Position numbers and translations under genes: made by a program. A stretch of DNA of 64,000 nt from Atopostipes sp964624875 (GTDB lineage Bacteria; Bacillota; Bacilli; Lactobacillales; Carnobacteriaceae_A), in contig CAZUZA010000003.1 of assembly GCA_964624875.1 (NCBI GenBank), positions 3,596-67,595 on the forward strand, written 5' to 3'. This document shows, piece after piece, positions 50,290 through 58,143 of the stretch (position 1 is its first letter; every line of letters begins with the position of its first letter). A model generated the notes under the pieces. The model was not told the DNA's origin. It did no database searches and was given only the letters and a program-made list of their open reading frames with translations.

Positions 50290-50943
50290 ATGAGAACAGT
50301 TTTTGATGAAAGATTAGCAGAGATTCATCGCGATTTATTGCAACTAGGGCGTATGGTAAACGAGACAATTTACAAATCAGTCAAGGGTCTTATTAACCAT
50401 GATGCAGACTTAGCGCAACAAGTTATCGATGGAGACGAAAAAATTAATCAAAAAGAAAATGACATTGATCGTAAATGTTATGAGATTATTGCTTTACAAC
50501 AACCAAACACTAAAGATTTGCGTCGTGTTTTATCTGTTTTGCGTGCTTCTTCTGATTTAGAAAGAATGGGTGATCATGCTCAAAATATTTCTGAAGTAAC
50601 GATTAATGTTAAAGGAAATAAGAGAGATGAGAATCTTGAAATAATCATTTCGCAAATGGGTGAAAAGATATCATCAATGTGTACAGATGTTATTGATGCA
50701 TTTGTAGAATATGATGTCGAAAGAGCTGTAGCGACAGCTAAACGTGATAGCGAAGTTGATGAGTTATACCATAATCTAAGATTTGAAGCAATCGAGTTAA
50801 TGAAAACAGATCCTGATTCAGTCTTAGCCGCATCAGACTATTCATTTGTCGGTATGCACTTAGAACGTATTGGTGATTACGTTAAAAATATTGCGGAGTG
50901 GATTGTGTATTTAGACTCTGGCGATATTACAGATTTAGGTTAA
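50290..50943 (+). CDS. phoU: PhoU, phosphate signalling modulator
   Basis: A 217-residue all-helical protein with two three-helix PhoU repeats. The metal-binding motifs are readable as DLERMGDHAQNISE (repeat one, near residue 95) and LERIGDYVKNIAEW (repeat two, near 195). PhoU links the Pst transporter to the PhoR kinase and damps the Pho response when phosphate is plentiful. RBS AAGGAGGAG is strong. It is the last gene of the pst operon and is followed by a terminator. Confidence 0.95.
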   Translation: MRTVFDERLAEIHRDLLQLGRMVNETIYKSVKGLINHDADLAQQVIDGDEKINQKENDIDRKCYEIIALQQPNTKDLRRVLSVLRASSDLERMGDHAQNISEVTINVKGNKRDENLEIIISQMGEKISSMCTDVIDAFVEYDVERAVATAKRDSEVDELYHNLRFEAIELMKTDPDSVLAASDYSFVGMHLERIGDYVKNIAEWIVYLDSGDITDLG

Positions 50944-50962
50944 TCCATCAAATCATATATAT

Positions 50963-50997
50963 AAAACCAACTGATGATATGGTCAGTTGGTTTTTTA
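50963..50997 (+). terminator. Rho-independent terminator after phoU
   Basis: AAAACCAACTGA pairs with TCAGTTGGTTTT around an 8-base loop and continues into a T-run. Confidence 0.92.
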
Positions 50998-51035
50998 TTT
51001 GGAATGAGTTTTGAGCCGTCAATCATAAAGTTACA

Positions 51036-51097
51036 CGAACATAAATTCGGTTTACCGAACGCATTTTCTGTATTTCCAAGAAGATTATTGATATAAT
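51036..51097 (+). promoter_or_regulatory. uvrA promoter with two LexA-like boxes
   Basis: CGAACATAAATTCG (51036-51049) and CGAACGCATTTTCT (51056-51069) each match the Gram-positive SOS box CGAAC-N4-GTTCG with two deviations. They lie 20 bases apart, directly before a -10 box TATAAT (51092-51097). LexA control of uvrA is known in Bacillus; binding here is inferred. Confidence 0.5.
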
Positions 51098-51153
51098 AGG
51101 GAGGTAGTTAATGAACTACATGACTCTGAATAAATAAAAAGGAAATGATGTTA

Positions 51154-53985
51154 GTGGCAAAAGATAAAATAATTGTACATGGCGCACGAACTCATAATTT
51201 AAAAAATATTGATGTTGAAATCCCACGAGACCAGTTTGTAGTTATAACAGGTCTTTCTGGTTCTGGGAAAAGTTCCTTAGCGTTTGATACGTTATATGCA
51301 GAAGGGCAAAGAAGATATGTTGAATCCTTATCAGCCTTTGCGCGACAATTTTTAGGACAAATGGATAAACCAGACGTGGACAGCATAGACGGGTTAAGTC
51401 CGTCTATTTCGATTGACCAAAAAACAACAAGCAACAACCCTCGCTCAACTGTAGGAACGACGACAGAAATTAATGACTATTTGAGACTACTATACGCAAG
51501 AGTAGGAACACCGATTTGTCCGAATGATGGAACGGTTATTACAAGTCAAACAGTCGAACAAATGGTTGAACAAGTGCTCGAGTTACCTGAAAGAACTCGT
51601 GTACAAGTACTTGCTCCAATTGTAAAAAGTCGAAAAGGTCAACATAAAAAGATACTAGAAAAAATACAAAGTGATGGGTACGTTCGCGTACGTATCGATG
51701 GTGAAATGTATGATGTTGGCGAAGAGATTGAGTTAGAAAAAAATAAAAATCATGACATTGACGTAGTAGTTGACCGTCTGGTTATTAAAGAAGGTATTCG
51801 TTCACGAATATTCGGTTCAATCGAAACAGCGTTAGAAATTGCAGAAGGTTACGCAACGTTAGATATCATTGATGGCGATGAGCTCGTATTTAGTGAGCAT
51901 CATGCTTGTCCACAATGTGGGTTTTCAATTCCAGTTTTAGAACCAAGATTATTCTCGTTTAACGCCCCATTTGGTGCATGTAATGCGTGTGACGGTCTTG
52001 GACGTAAGTTGATTGTTGACCTTGATTTAGTTGTACCAGATCGCACAAAAACACTTGCAGAAGGTGCGTTATTACCATGGGAACCAATTAGTTCTAAATA
52101 CTACCCAGCGATGCTTGAACAAGCTATGGCTCATTATGGAATTGATATGGATACACCATTTGAAAAATTAACCAAAAAAGAACAAGAGATTGCTCTATAT
52201 GGATCAGACGAAGAATTCCATTTTCACTATAAAAATGATTTTGGAAATGTTCGTGACTCAGATATTCCGTTTGAGGGTGTCGTAAACAACGTTGACCGAC
52301 GCTATCATTCAACGTCTAGTGATTATACAAGACGAGTGATGAGAGAATATATGACGGAATTAGCTTGTCCCGTTTGTGACGGAAAACGTCTAAATAGAGA
52401 AGCATTAAGTGTGAAAGTAAACGATGCAGATATCGCAGATGTCAGTGATTTCTCTGTTGGTGATGCGATTGCGTTTTTTGAAAATTTAAGCTTATCAACA
52501 AATAATGAAACGATAGCAACTCCAATTCGAAAAGAAATTCTTGACCGCTTAAACTTCCTGCGAAATGTTGGCTTGGAATATTTAACACTTAGTCGCCAAG
52601 CAGGTACATTATCTGGTGGCGAGGGGCAGCGTATTCGTTTAGCTACTCAAATCGGTTCAAACTTAACGGGCGTGATGTACGTATTAGATGAGCCGTCAAT
52701 TGGTTTACACCAAAGAGATAATGGTCGTTTAATCCACTCTCTGAAGCAGATGCGTGATTTAGGAAATACACTAGTTGTCGTTGAACACGATTCCGAAACG
52801 ATGCTTGAATCCGATTATTTAATTGATATTGGACCTGGTGCCGGTGTAAATGGTGGACAAATTGTTGCAGCTGGTACACCAGAAGAAGTCATGAAAGATG
52901 AAAATTCGATAACTGGAAAATATTTATCGGGTAAATTATTAATTGACTTACCAAAAGAACGTCGTACAGAAGACTTAGGTAGTGTAAAAGTTAAAGGTGC
53001 TCGAGAAAATAACCTGAAAAATATTGATGTAGAGTTTCCATTAGGACGCTTTAACGTTGTAACAGGTGTTTCAGGATCTGGAAAATCTTCTTTAGTAAAC
53101 CGCGTCTTGAAAAAAGCCTTAGCTCGTGAAGTTGGTCGTTCAACGGAAAAGCCTGGTTTGCATGACAGTATTAGTGGCTTTGAGTCATTAGAGAAGGTTA
53201 TTGATATCGATCAAAGCCCAATTGGTCGTACACCCAGAAGTAACCCGGCAACTTATACCGGCGTATTTGATGATGTTCGTGACTTGTTTGCACAAACAAA
53301 CGAAGCGCGAATGCGAGGCTATGCCAAAGGCCGTTTCAGTTTTAACGTAAAAGGTGGACGCTGTGAAGCCTGTAAAGGTGACGGAATCAAGAAAATTGAG
53401 ATGCACTTTTTACCAGATGTTTATATCCCATGTGAAGTTTGTCATGGAAAACGATACAACTCGGAAACGTTAGAAGTGAAATACAAAGGGAAATCGATCT
53501 CTGATATATTAGATATGACAGTGACAGAAGCTTTAGAATTCTTTGAAAATATTCCGAAGATTCAACGTAAGCTACAAACCATCTATGATGTTGGTTTAGG
53601 ATATATCGCTTTAGGACAATCTTCGACCACACTTTCTGGTGGTGAAGCGCAACGTATGAAGCTAGCAAGTGAGTTACAAAAAATATCAAGAGGAAATAAC
53701 TTCTATATTCTTGATGAACCGACAACGGGTTTGCATACGCATGATATTGCTAAATTATTAGAAGTACTGAATCGTCTAGTCGAAGGTGGGAACACTGTTT
53801 TAGTCATTGAACATAACTTAGATGTGATAAAAACAGCTGATTATATTATCGATATTGGACCTGAAGGTGGACACGCTGGTGGGAATGTTATTGCGACGGG
53901 TACACCAGAAGAAATTGCTGAAGTCGAGGAGAGTTATACTGGTTACTATCTAAAGAAAACACTCGATTGGCATAAAAATTTATAA
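51154..53985 (+). CDS. uvrA: UvrA, excinuclease ABC subunit A
   Basis: A 943-residue DNA-damage recognition ATPase. Two ABC modules: GLSGSGKSSLAFDT with signature LSGGEGQRIRLA and MYVLDEPSIGLH, then GVSGSGKSSLVNR with LSGGEAQRMKLA and FYILDEPTTGLH. Zinc modules: CPQCGF...CNACDG and CEACKGDG...CEVCHG. I start at GTG 51154 (MAKDKIIVHGARTHNLKN) by comparison with the family; ATGs at 51145 and 51148 add two or three residues. In most Lactobacillales uvrB is directly upstream; here phoU is the neighbour and uvrB is not in the window. Confidence 0.95.
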   Translation: MAKDKIIVHGARTHNLKNIDVEIPRDQFVVITGLSGSGKSSLAFDTLYAEGQRRYVESLSAFARQFLGQMDKPDVDSIDGLSPSISIDQKTTSNNPRSTVGTTTEINDYLRLLYARVGTPICPNDGTVITSQTVEQMVEQVLELPERTRVQVLAPIVKSRKGQHKKILEKIQSDGYVRVRIDGEMYDVGEEIELEKNKNHDIDVVVDRLVIKEGIRSRIFGSIETALEIAEGYATLDIIDGDELVFSEHHACPQCGFSIPVLEPRLFSFNAPFGACNACDGLGRKLIVDLDLVVPDRTKTLAEGALLPWEPISSKYYPAMLEQAMAHYGIDMDTPFEKLTKKEQEIALYGSDEEFHFHYKNDFGNVRDSDIPFEGVVNNVDRRYHSTSSDYTRRVMREYMTELACPVCDGKRLNREALSVKVNDADIADVSDFSVGDAIAFFENLSLSTNNETIATPIRKEILDRLNFLRNVGLEYLTLSRQAGTLSGGEGQRIRLATQIGSNLTGVMYVLDEPSIGLHQRDNGRLIHSLKQMRDLGNTLVVVEHDSETMLESDYLIDIGPGAGVNGGQIVAAGTPEEVMKDENSITGKYLSGKLLIDLPKERRTEDLGSVKVKGARENNLKNIDVEFPLGRFNVVTGVSGSGKSSLVNRVLKKALAREVGRSTEKPGLHDSISGFESLEKVIDIDQSPIGRTPRSNPATYTGVFDDVRDLFAQTNEARMRGYAKGRFSFNVKGGRCEACKGDGIKKIEMHFLPDVYIPCEVCHGKRYNSETLEVKYKGKSISDILDMTVTEALEFFENIPKIQRKLQTIYDVGLGYIALGQSSTTLSGGEAQRMKLASELQKISRGNNFYILDEPTTGLHTHDIAKLLEVLNRLVEGGNTVLVIEHNLDVIKTADYIIDIGPEGGHAGGNVIATGTPEEIAEVEESYTGYYLKKTLDWHKNL

Positions 53986-53994
53986 GAACATTAC

Positions 53995-54030
53995 AAACAC
54001 GAGCGATTCTATCGAATTGTTCGTGTTTTA
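53995..54030 (+). terminator. Weak terminator after uvrA
   Basis: AAACACGA pairs with TCGTGTTT around an 18-base loop and is followed by TTATTCTG; the T-run is poor. Confidence 0.5.
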
Positions 54031-54071
54031 TTCTGTTTAAAAACAAAAAAACTTATATTAATTGTTAAAAA

Positions 54072-54183
54072 CGAACTTAATTCATGTTTTGTTCGTTATA
54101 CAAACGTTTACATCCATAATGTTCGAAAATAATCAATGAAAATTCGAATAATAGATGCAAATTGGTTCGAGAATGTCTATAAT
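54072..54183 (+). promoter_or_regulatory. folD-gcv upstream region with repeated TTCGA/CGAAC motifs
   Basis: A -10 box TATAAT (54178-54183) lies 32 bases before folD. Upstream are CGAAC (54072) and GTTCG (54091) as an inverted pair, then TTCGA at 54122, 54143 and 54166, spaced 21 and 23 bp, about two helical turns. The CGAAC/GTTCG pair resembles PurR PurBoxes, and folD is a PurR target in other Firmicutes. There is no glycine riboswitch. Binding protein unknown. Confidence 0.45.
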
Positions 54184-54215
54184 AGAAATGGAAGATATTG
54201 ATTGGAGGTAAATGA

Positions 54216-55073
54216 ATGACCAAGATTTTAGATGGTAAAGAAGTTGGACAGGCGATTCGTGAACGCGCTCGAAAAGATGCGAATGCTTTAAGAAGTGAAG
54301 GTATCGTACCAAAGCTCGCGATTATCCGAATTGGTGAGAACAAAGCCTGTATCAGTTATGAAAAAAGTGCGATAAAAACAATGAAAGATTCGGATATCGA
54401 AGCAGAATCGATCACACTAGAAGAGTCTACAACCACTCAAGAAGTTCTAGATGTTATTGAACAATTGAATCAAGACGATACAGTTCATGGTGTCATTATT
54501 ATGCAACCATTGCCAGATCATATTTCACGAATAGAAATATCAAGCCACTTACAACCAGAAAAAGATGTAGATGGTATAAATCCGATAAATTTAGGCAGAC
54601 TTGTTGAAGGACACTCTGAAGCGATGTTGCCAAGTACGCCACAAGGGGTATTAGAAATACTGGATTATTATGGTTATGAATTAGAAGGGGTAGATGTTGT
54701 GGTGCTTGGTAGCAGTCACGTCGTAGGGAAACCCTTATCGATTATGCTGTCCAATCGAAATGCAACAGTAGCCAACCCACATGTTTATACGAAAGATAAT
54801 ACAATGTATTCAAAAAATGCGGATATTTTAATTTCAGCAACAGGTGTTCTAGGTCTAGTTGATGAAACCTATGTAAAAGAAGGAGCCGTTGTTATTGATG
54901 TCGGTTATGGATACAAAGACGGTAAAGCAACTGGAGATGTTGATTATGACGCCGTTTACCCACATGCATCAGCGATTACACCTGTTCCAGGTGGAGTGGG
55001 TTCCGTCACGACTTCTGTTTTAGCATCACAAGTTATAAAAGCAGCAAAAATCTTAAACGATATAGCTTACTAA
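54216..55073 (+). CDS. folD: Divergent FolD-like methylenetetrahydrofolate dehydrogenase
   Basis: A 285-residue protein with the full FolD plan (N-terminal domain 1-125, Rossmann domain 130-275; signatures EKDVDGINPINLGRL and ITPVPGGVGSVTTSVLASQ). Normal FolD oxidises 5,10-methylene-THF and hydrolyses the methenyl product. Here the Tyr is kept (Y48), but the catalytic Lys four residues later (K54 in E. coli, K56 in human) is A52. The catalytic Gln of the QLPLP motif is Met, with a Gln one place later (MQPLPDH). In the nucleotide loop GRSxxVG has become GSSHVVG, losing the Arg that contacts the NADP 2'-phosphate. I infer a dehydrogenase without cyclohydrolase activity, perhaps NAD-linked, serving the gcv operon 102 bases downstream. 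Confidence 0.85.
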   Translation: MTKILDGKEVGQAIRERARKDANALRSEGIVPKLAIIRIGENKACISYEKSAIKTMKDSDIEAESITLEESTTTQEVLDVIEQLNQDDTVHGVIIMQPLPDHISRIEISSHLQPEKDVDGINPINLGRLVEGHSEAMLPSTPQGVLEILDYYGYELEGVDVVVLGSSHVVGKPLSIMLSNRNATVANPHVYTKDNTMYSKNADILISATGVLGLVDETYVKEGAVVIDVGYGYKDGKATGDVDYDAVYPHASAITPVPGGVGSVTTSVLASQVIKAAKILNDIAY

Positions 55074-55175
55074 ATTTACATCTAAGATTAAAAGTAAGTA
55101 TAGAATATGCTATGATAAATCAAAGAACAAAAACAGTTATTTGTACAGTTATTTTTAAATGAAGGGATTGTGAGT

Positions 55176-56303
55176 ATGGTAAAACTTGATGAAAATGGGT
55201 TGAAAAAGACACCATTATACGATTACTATCTAGAAAACAATTATAAACTGACGGATTTCTTAGGATGGGCATTACCGATTCAGTTTACAAAAATCATGGA
55301 AGAACACGCAGCAGTTCGCGAACGCGTTGGTATATTTGAATGTGCACACATGGGTGAAATTCGTGTAAAAGGTGACGGTGCGGTTACTCTTATCGATGGG
55401 CTCATTACAAACGATGCGACAAAAGTGAAAAAGCATCAAGCGATGTATACAGCTGTCACTAACGAAGAAGGTGGCACTTTAGATGATTTAATCTTCTATA
55501 AACGTGCAGACGATGAATTTATATTCACACCAAACGCTTCAAATACAGAAAAGATTTATGATTGGCTGGTTGCTCATAACGAAGATAAGCAAGTAACGAT
55601 TGAGAATATTTCAGATGCATACGGTCTGATTGCTGTTCAAGGGCCAAAAGCTGAAGCCGTATTAGAAAAAATAACAGATACCAATCTTTCTGAAATCAAA
55701 TCTTACTACTACTTACCAGAGCAAACAGTTGCTGGTGTCGAAAATGTTCATATTTCACGCACAGGTTATACAGGAGAAGCCGGCTTCGAATTATATATGC
55801 CAGCTAATCAAGAATTAACCATCTGGAAAGCTTTGTTAGAAGCAGGCGAAGAATTTGGCATTCAACAATGTGGTTTAGGCGCTCGCGATACCCTAAGATT
55901 AGAAGCCGGCTTAGCTTTATATGGCAACGACTTAACGGAAGATATTAATCCAATCGAAGGTGGCATTGGTTTTGTTGTCAAAACAGGAGACAAAAAAGAA
56001 GCCGATTACCCAGGAAAAGCAGCCTTAGAAGATTACCGAAAACAAGAAAACAAACGTCAATCACGCGGATTTGAATTAGAAGGACGTGGGATTGCACGTG
56101 AAGGCATGGCTGTAAAACTAGAAGACGGTACAGAAATCGGAATTGTTACTTCTGGAACAATGAGTCCTTCATTCAAAATGGCAATTGGTTTAGCGTTAAT
56201 TGATAATGAATATGCTAAAATCGGTAATGAGATTTTCATCGAAGTTCGAAACAAATTAGTTCCAGCCAAACTTGTCAAAAAAGATTGGTTAAGAAGAGCA
56301 TAA
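55176..56303 (+). CDS. gcvT: GcvT, aminomethyltransferase (glycine cleavage T protein)
   Basis: A 375-residue enzyme that takes the aminomethyl group from lipoyl-GcvH, releases ammonia and forms 5,10-methylene-THF. Family blocks: TPLYDYYLENNYKLTDFLGWALPIQF, GIFECAHMGEIRVKGDGA (the catalytic-Asp region is usually DVSHMGE, here ECAHMGE), ISRTGYTGEAGFELYMP, CGLGARDTLRLEAGLALYGNDLTEDI and SGTMSPSFKMAIGLALI. The DVS-to-ECA change is a mild deviation. ATG 55176 is favoured over GTG 55170 by spacing from AAGGGA. It is preceded by a possible promoter (TTAAAA-17-TATGAT) and a 10-bp direct repeat ACAGTTATTT (55133 and 55145). Confidence 0.93.
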   Translation: MVKLDENGLKKTPLYDYYLENNYKLTDFLGWALPIQFTKIMEEHAAVRERVGIFECAHMGEIRVKGDGAVTLIDGLITNDATKVKKHQAMYTAVTNEEGGTLDDLIFYKRADDEFIFTPNASNTEKIYDWLVAHNEDKQVTIENISDAYGLIAVQGPKAEAVLEKITDTNLSEIKSYYYLPEQTVAGVENVHISRTGYTGEAGFELYMPANQELTIWKALLEAGEEFGIQQCGLGARDTLRLEAGLALYGNDLTEDINPIEGGIGFVVKTGDKKEADYPGKAALEDYRKQENKRQSRGFELEGRGIAREGMAVKLEDGTEIGIVTSGTMSPSFKMAIGLALIDNEYAKIGNEIFIEVRNKLVPAKLVKKDWLRRA

Positions 56304-56324
56304 AAAAGTAGGAGAGTGTAAACA

Positions 56325-56699
56325 ATGGCAAATATTTTTTATACAGAAGATCATGATTGGGTACAATTACTAGCAGACAACAAGGTTCGTATCGGGATTA
56401 CAGAATACGCACAAGAAGAACTAGGCGATATCGTTTATATCGAACTACCAGAAGTTGACGACGAATTAGGCGAAGGCGACGAATTAGGAACAGTCGAATC
56501 GGTTAAATCTGTATCTGAAATCCTATCACCCGTAACAGGTATTGTTACAGCAATCAACGAAGACCTAGAAGACGAACCAGAACGCGTAAACGACGACGCA
56601 ATGGGAGACGGTTGGTTTGTTGAAATCGAAACAAACGAAGAAGTTGATACCGAAGTATTCCTAACAAAAGAACAATACGACGTGTTAATCGAAGAATAA
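56325..56699 (+). CDS. gcvH: GcvH, lipoyl carrier of the glycine cleavage system
   Basis: A 124-residue acidic carrier protein. The lipoylated lysine is K61 in GTVESVKSVSEILSPVTG; the fold is otherwise complete from YTEDHDWVQL to the last helix. It shuttles the aminomethyl group between GcvP and GcvT and electrons to the lipoamide dehydrogenase. It needs a lipoate ligase or lipoyl transferase; none is in the window. RBS TAGGAGAG. It sits between gcvT and gcvPA, an order that puts all four specific components together. Confidence 0.96.
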   Translation: MANIFYTEDHDWVQLLADNKVRIGITEYAQEELGDIVYIELPEVDDELGEGDELGTVESVKSVSEILSPVTGIVTAINEDLEDEPERVNDDAMGDGWFVEIETNEEVDTEVFLTKEQYDVLIEE

Positions 56700-56727
56700 A
56701 AAACTCTTTTCTTTAATGAAATGATGA

Positions 56728-56772
56728 AGATCTGCTCTCATGTTGATACCTTTTGTCGCATGGGGGCAATCT
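56728..56772 (+). other. Hairpin between gcvH and gcvPA
   Basis: AGAT-C-TGCTCTCATG can pair with CATGGGGGCAATCT (G-U pairs and one bulge) across a 16-base loop; the following CTTTAATT is a poor terminator tail. It may be a partial terminator or an mRNA-processing site that sets the ratio of GcvTH to GcvP. Confidence 0.45.
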
Positions 56773-56793
56773 TTAATTAGAAGGGAAATCATG

Positions 56794-58143
56794 ATGACAA
56801 ATTTTAGATATTTACCAAACTCAGATAAAGATAGAGAAGATATGTTGAACGTTATTGGAGCAGAAAGCATTTCCGATTTATTTGCAGATATACCTGAAAA
56901 AGTATTAACAAATGAACGCATGGATTTACCTGAATCTTTAAGTGAATACGAATTATTAAAGCATGCACGTGAGTTAGCAAATAAAAATACAACAGCTTCA
57001 CAAGTTCCGTACTTTTTAGGTGCAGGGGTTTATGACCACCATATTCCATCTGTTGTTAACCATATTATTTCACGTCAAGAATTTTTAACCGCTTATGTTC
57101 CTTACCAACCAGAAATTTCACAAGGAGAACTGCAGGCCCTTTTCGAATGGCAGTCAATGATTTGTGAATTAACGGGAATGGATGTAACAAATAGTGGGAT
57201 GTATGACGGCTATAACGCGATTGCAGAAGCAGCGAATTTAGCGATTGGTCATGTCAAAAAGACAAATAAAATTCTTGTTTCAAAAGGAGTCCATCCACAA
57301 GGTTTAGATGTCCTAAATACGTATGCCATTGGAAAAGAGTATGCTGTAGAAGAAGTTGGTCTAACCAACGATGTAACGAATGTTGATGAAATCATCGAAA
57401 AGATCGATGCAGAAACAGCAGCCGTGATTGTTCAGTATCCAAACTTCTTTGGAAGCATTGAAGACTTGCAAGAAATCAAAAAAACACTAGAAGGCACGAA
57501 AACGCTATTGATTGTATCGGCCAACCCGTTAGCATTAGGGAAATTAGCTAGCCCAGGTTCACTCGGAGCAGACATTGTCGTTGGCGACATGCAACCTTTT
57601 GGGATTCCAATGTCTTACGGTGGACCACATGCAGGATACTTGGCTGTTACAAACAAATTGATGCGTAAGCTTCCTTCACGTATTGTTGGCCAAACGGCTG
57701 ATGAAACAGGTAAGCGTGGTTTTGTGATGGCTCTGACGACAAGAGAGCAACATATCCGCCGTGAAAAAGCGACAAGCAACTATAGTTCGAACCAAGCTTT
57801 ATACACATTAGCCTCGGCGATCGCTATGACAGCTTACGGAAAACAAGGTGTTCAAGATGTCGCGCAAAGAAATATTACAAATGCACATTATTTAGCGAAG
57901 CAACTCCAAGAAAATGGCTTCGACGTTTTAAACACATCCGCTTATTTCAACGAATTCATTCTGAAACTTGAAAAACCAATCGAACAAGTGAATTTAGCAC
58001 TCGCTGACAAAGGATTCATTGGTGGTTTCGATGCTTCGTCTGCTTACGGAGAAGAGAACGTATACTTACTCTGTGCGACAGAAAAACGTTCTAAAGGTGA
58101 AATGGACCAGTTTGTAGAAGCATTAGTGGAGGTGGCAAAATAA
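56794..58143 (+). CDS. gcvPA: GcvPA, glycine dehydrogenase (decarboxylating) subunit 1
   Basis: A 449-residue half of the PLP-dependent P protein; this half is homologous to the N-terminal part of long GcvP and has no PLP lysine. Blocks: FRYLPNSDKDREDMLNVIGAESISDLFADIPEKV, FLGAGVYDHHIPSVVNHIISRQEFLTAYVPYQPEISQGELQALFEWQSMICELTGMDVTNSGMYDG and PFGIPMSYGGPHAGYLAV. I start at ATG 56794 with RBS AAGGGA; ATG 56791 is equivalent. gcvPB begins directly after the stop codon. Confidence 0.95.
   Translation: MTNFRYLPNSDKDREDMLNVIGAESISDLFADIPEKVLTNERMDLPESLSEYELLKHARELANKNTTASQVPYFLGAGVYDHHIPSVVNHIISRQEFLTAYVPYQPEISQGELQALFEWQSMICELTGMDVTNSGMYDGYNAIAEAANLAIGHVKKTNKILVSKGVHPQGLDVLNTYAIGKEYAVEEVGLTNDVTNVDEIIEKIDAETAAVIVQYPNFFGSIEDLQEIKKTLEGTKTLLIVSANPLALGKLASPGSLGADIVVGDMQPFGIPMSYGGPHAGYLAVTNKLMRKLPSRIVGQTADETGKRGFVMALTTREQHIRREKATSNYSSNQALYTLASAIAMTAYGKQGVQDVAQRNITNAHYLAKQLQENGFDVLNTSAYFNEFILKLEKPIEQVNLALADKGFIGGFDASSAYGEENVYLLCATEKRSKGEMDQFVEALVEVAK

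Noticed and set aside
53986..55175. Glycine riboswitch before folD or gcvT
   Set aside because: Neither leader shows the conserved paired aptamers; the space before gcvT is only 102 bases.
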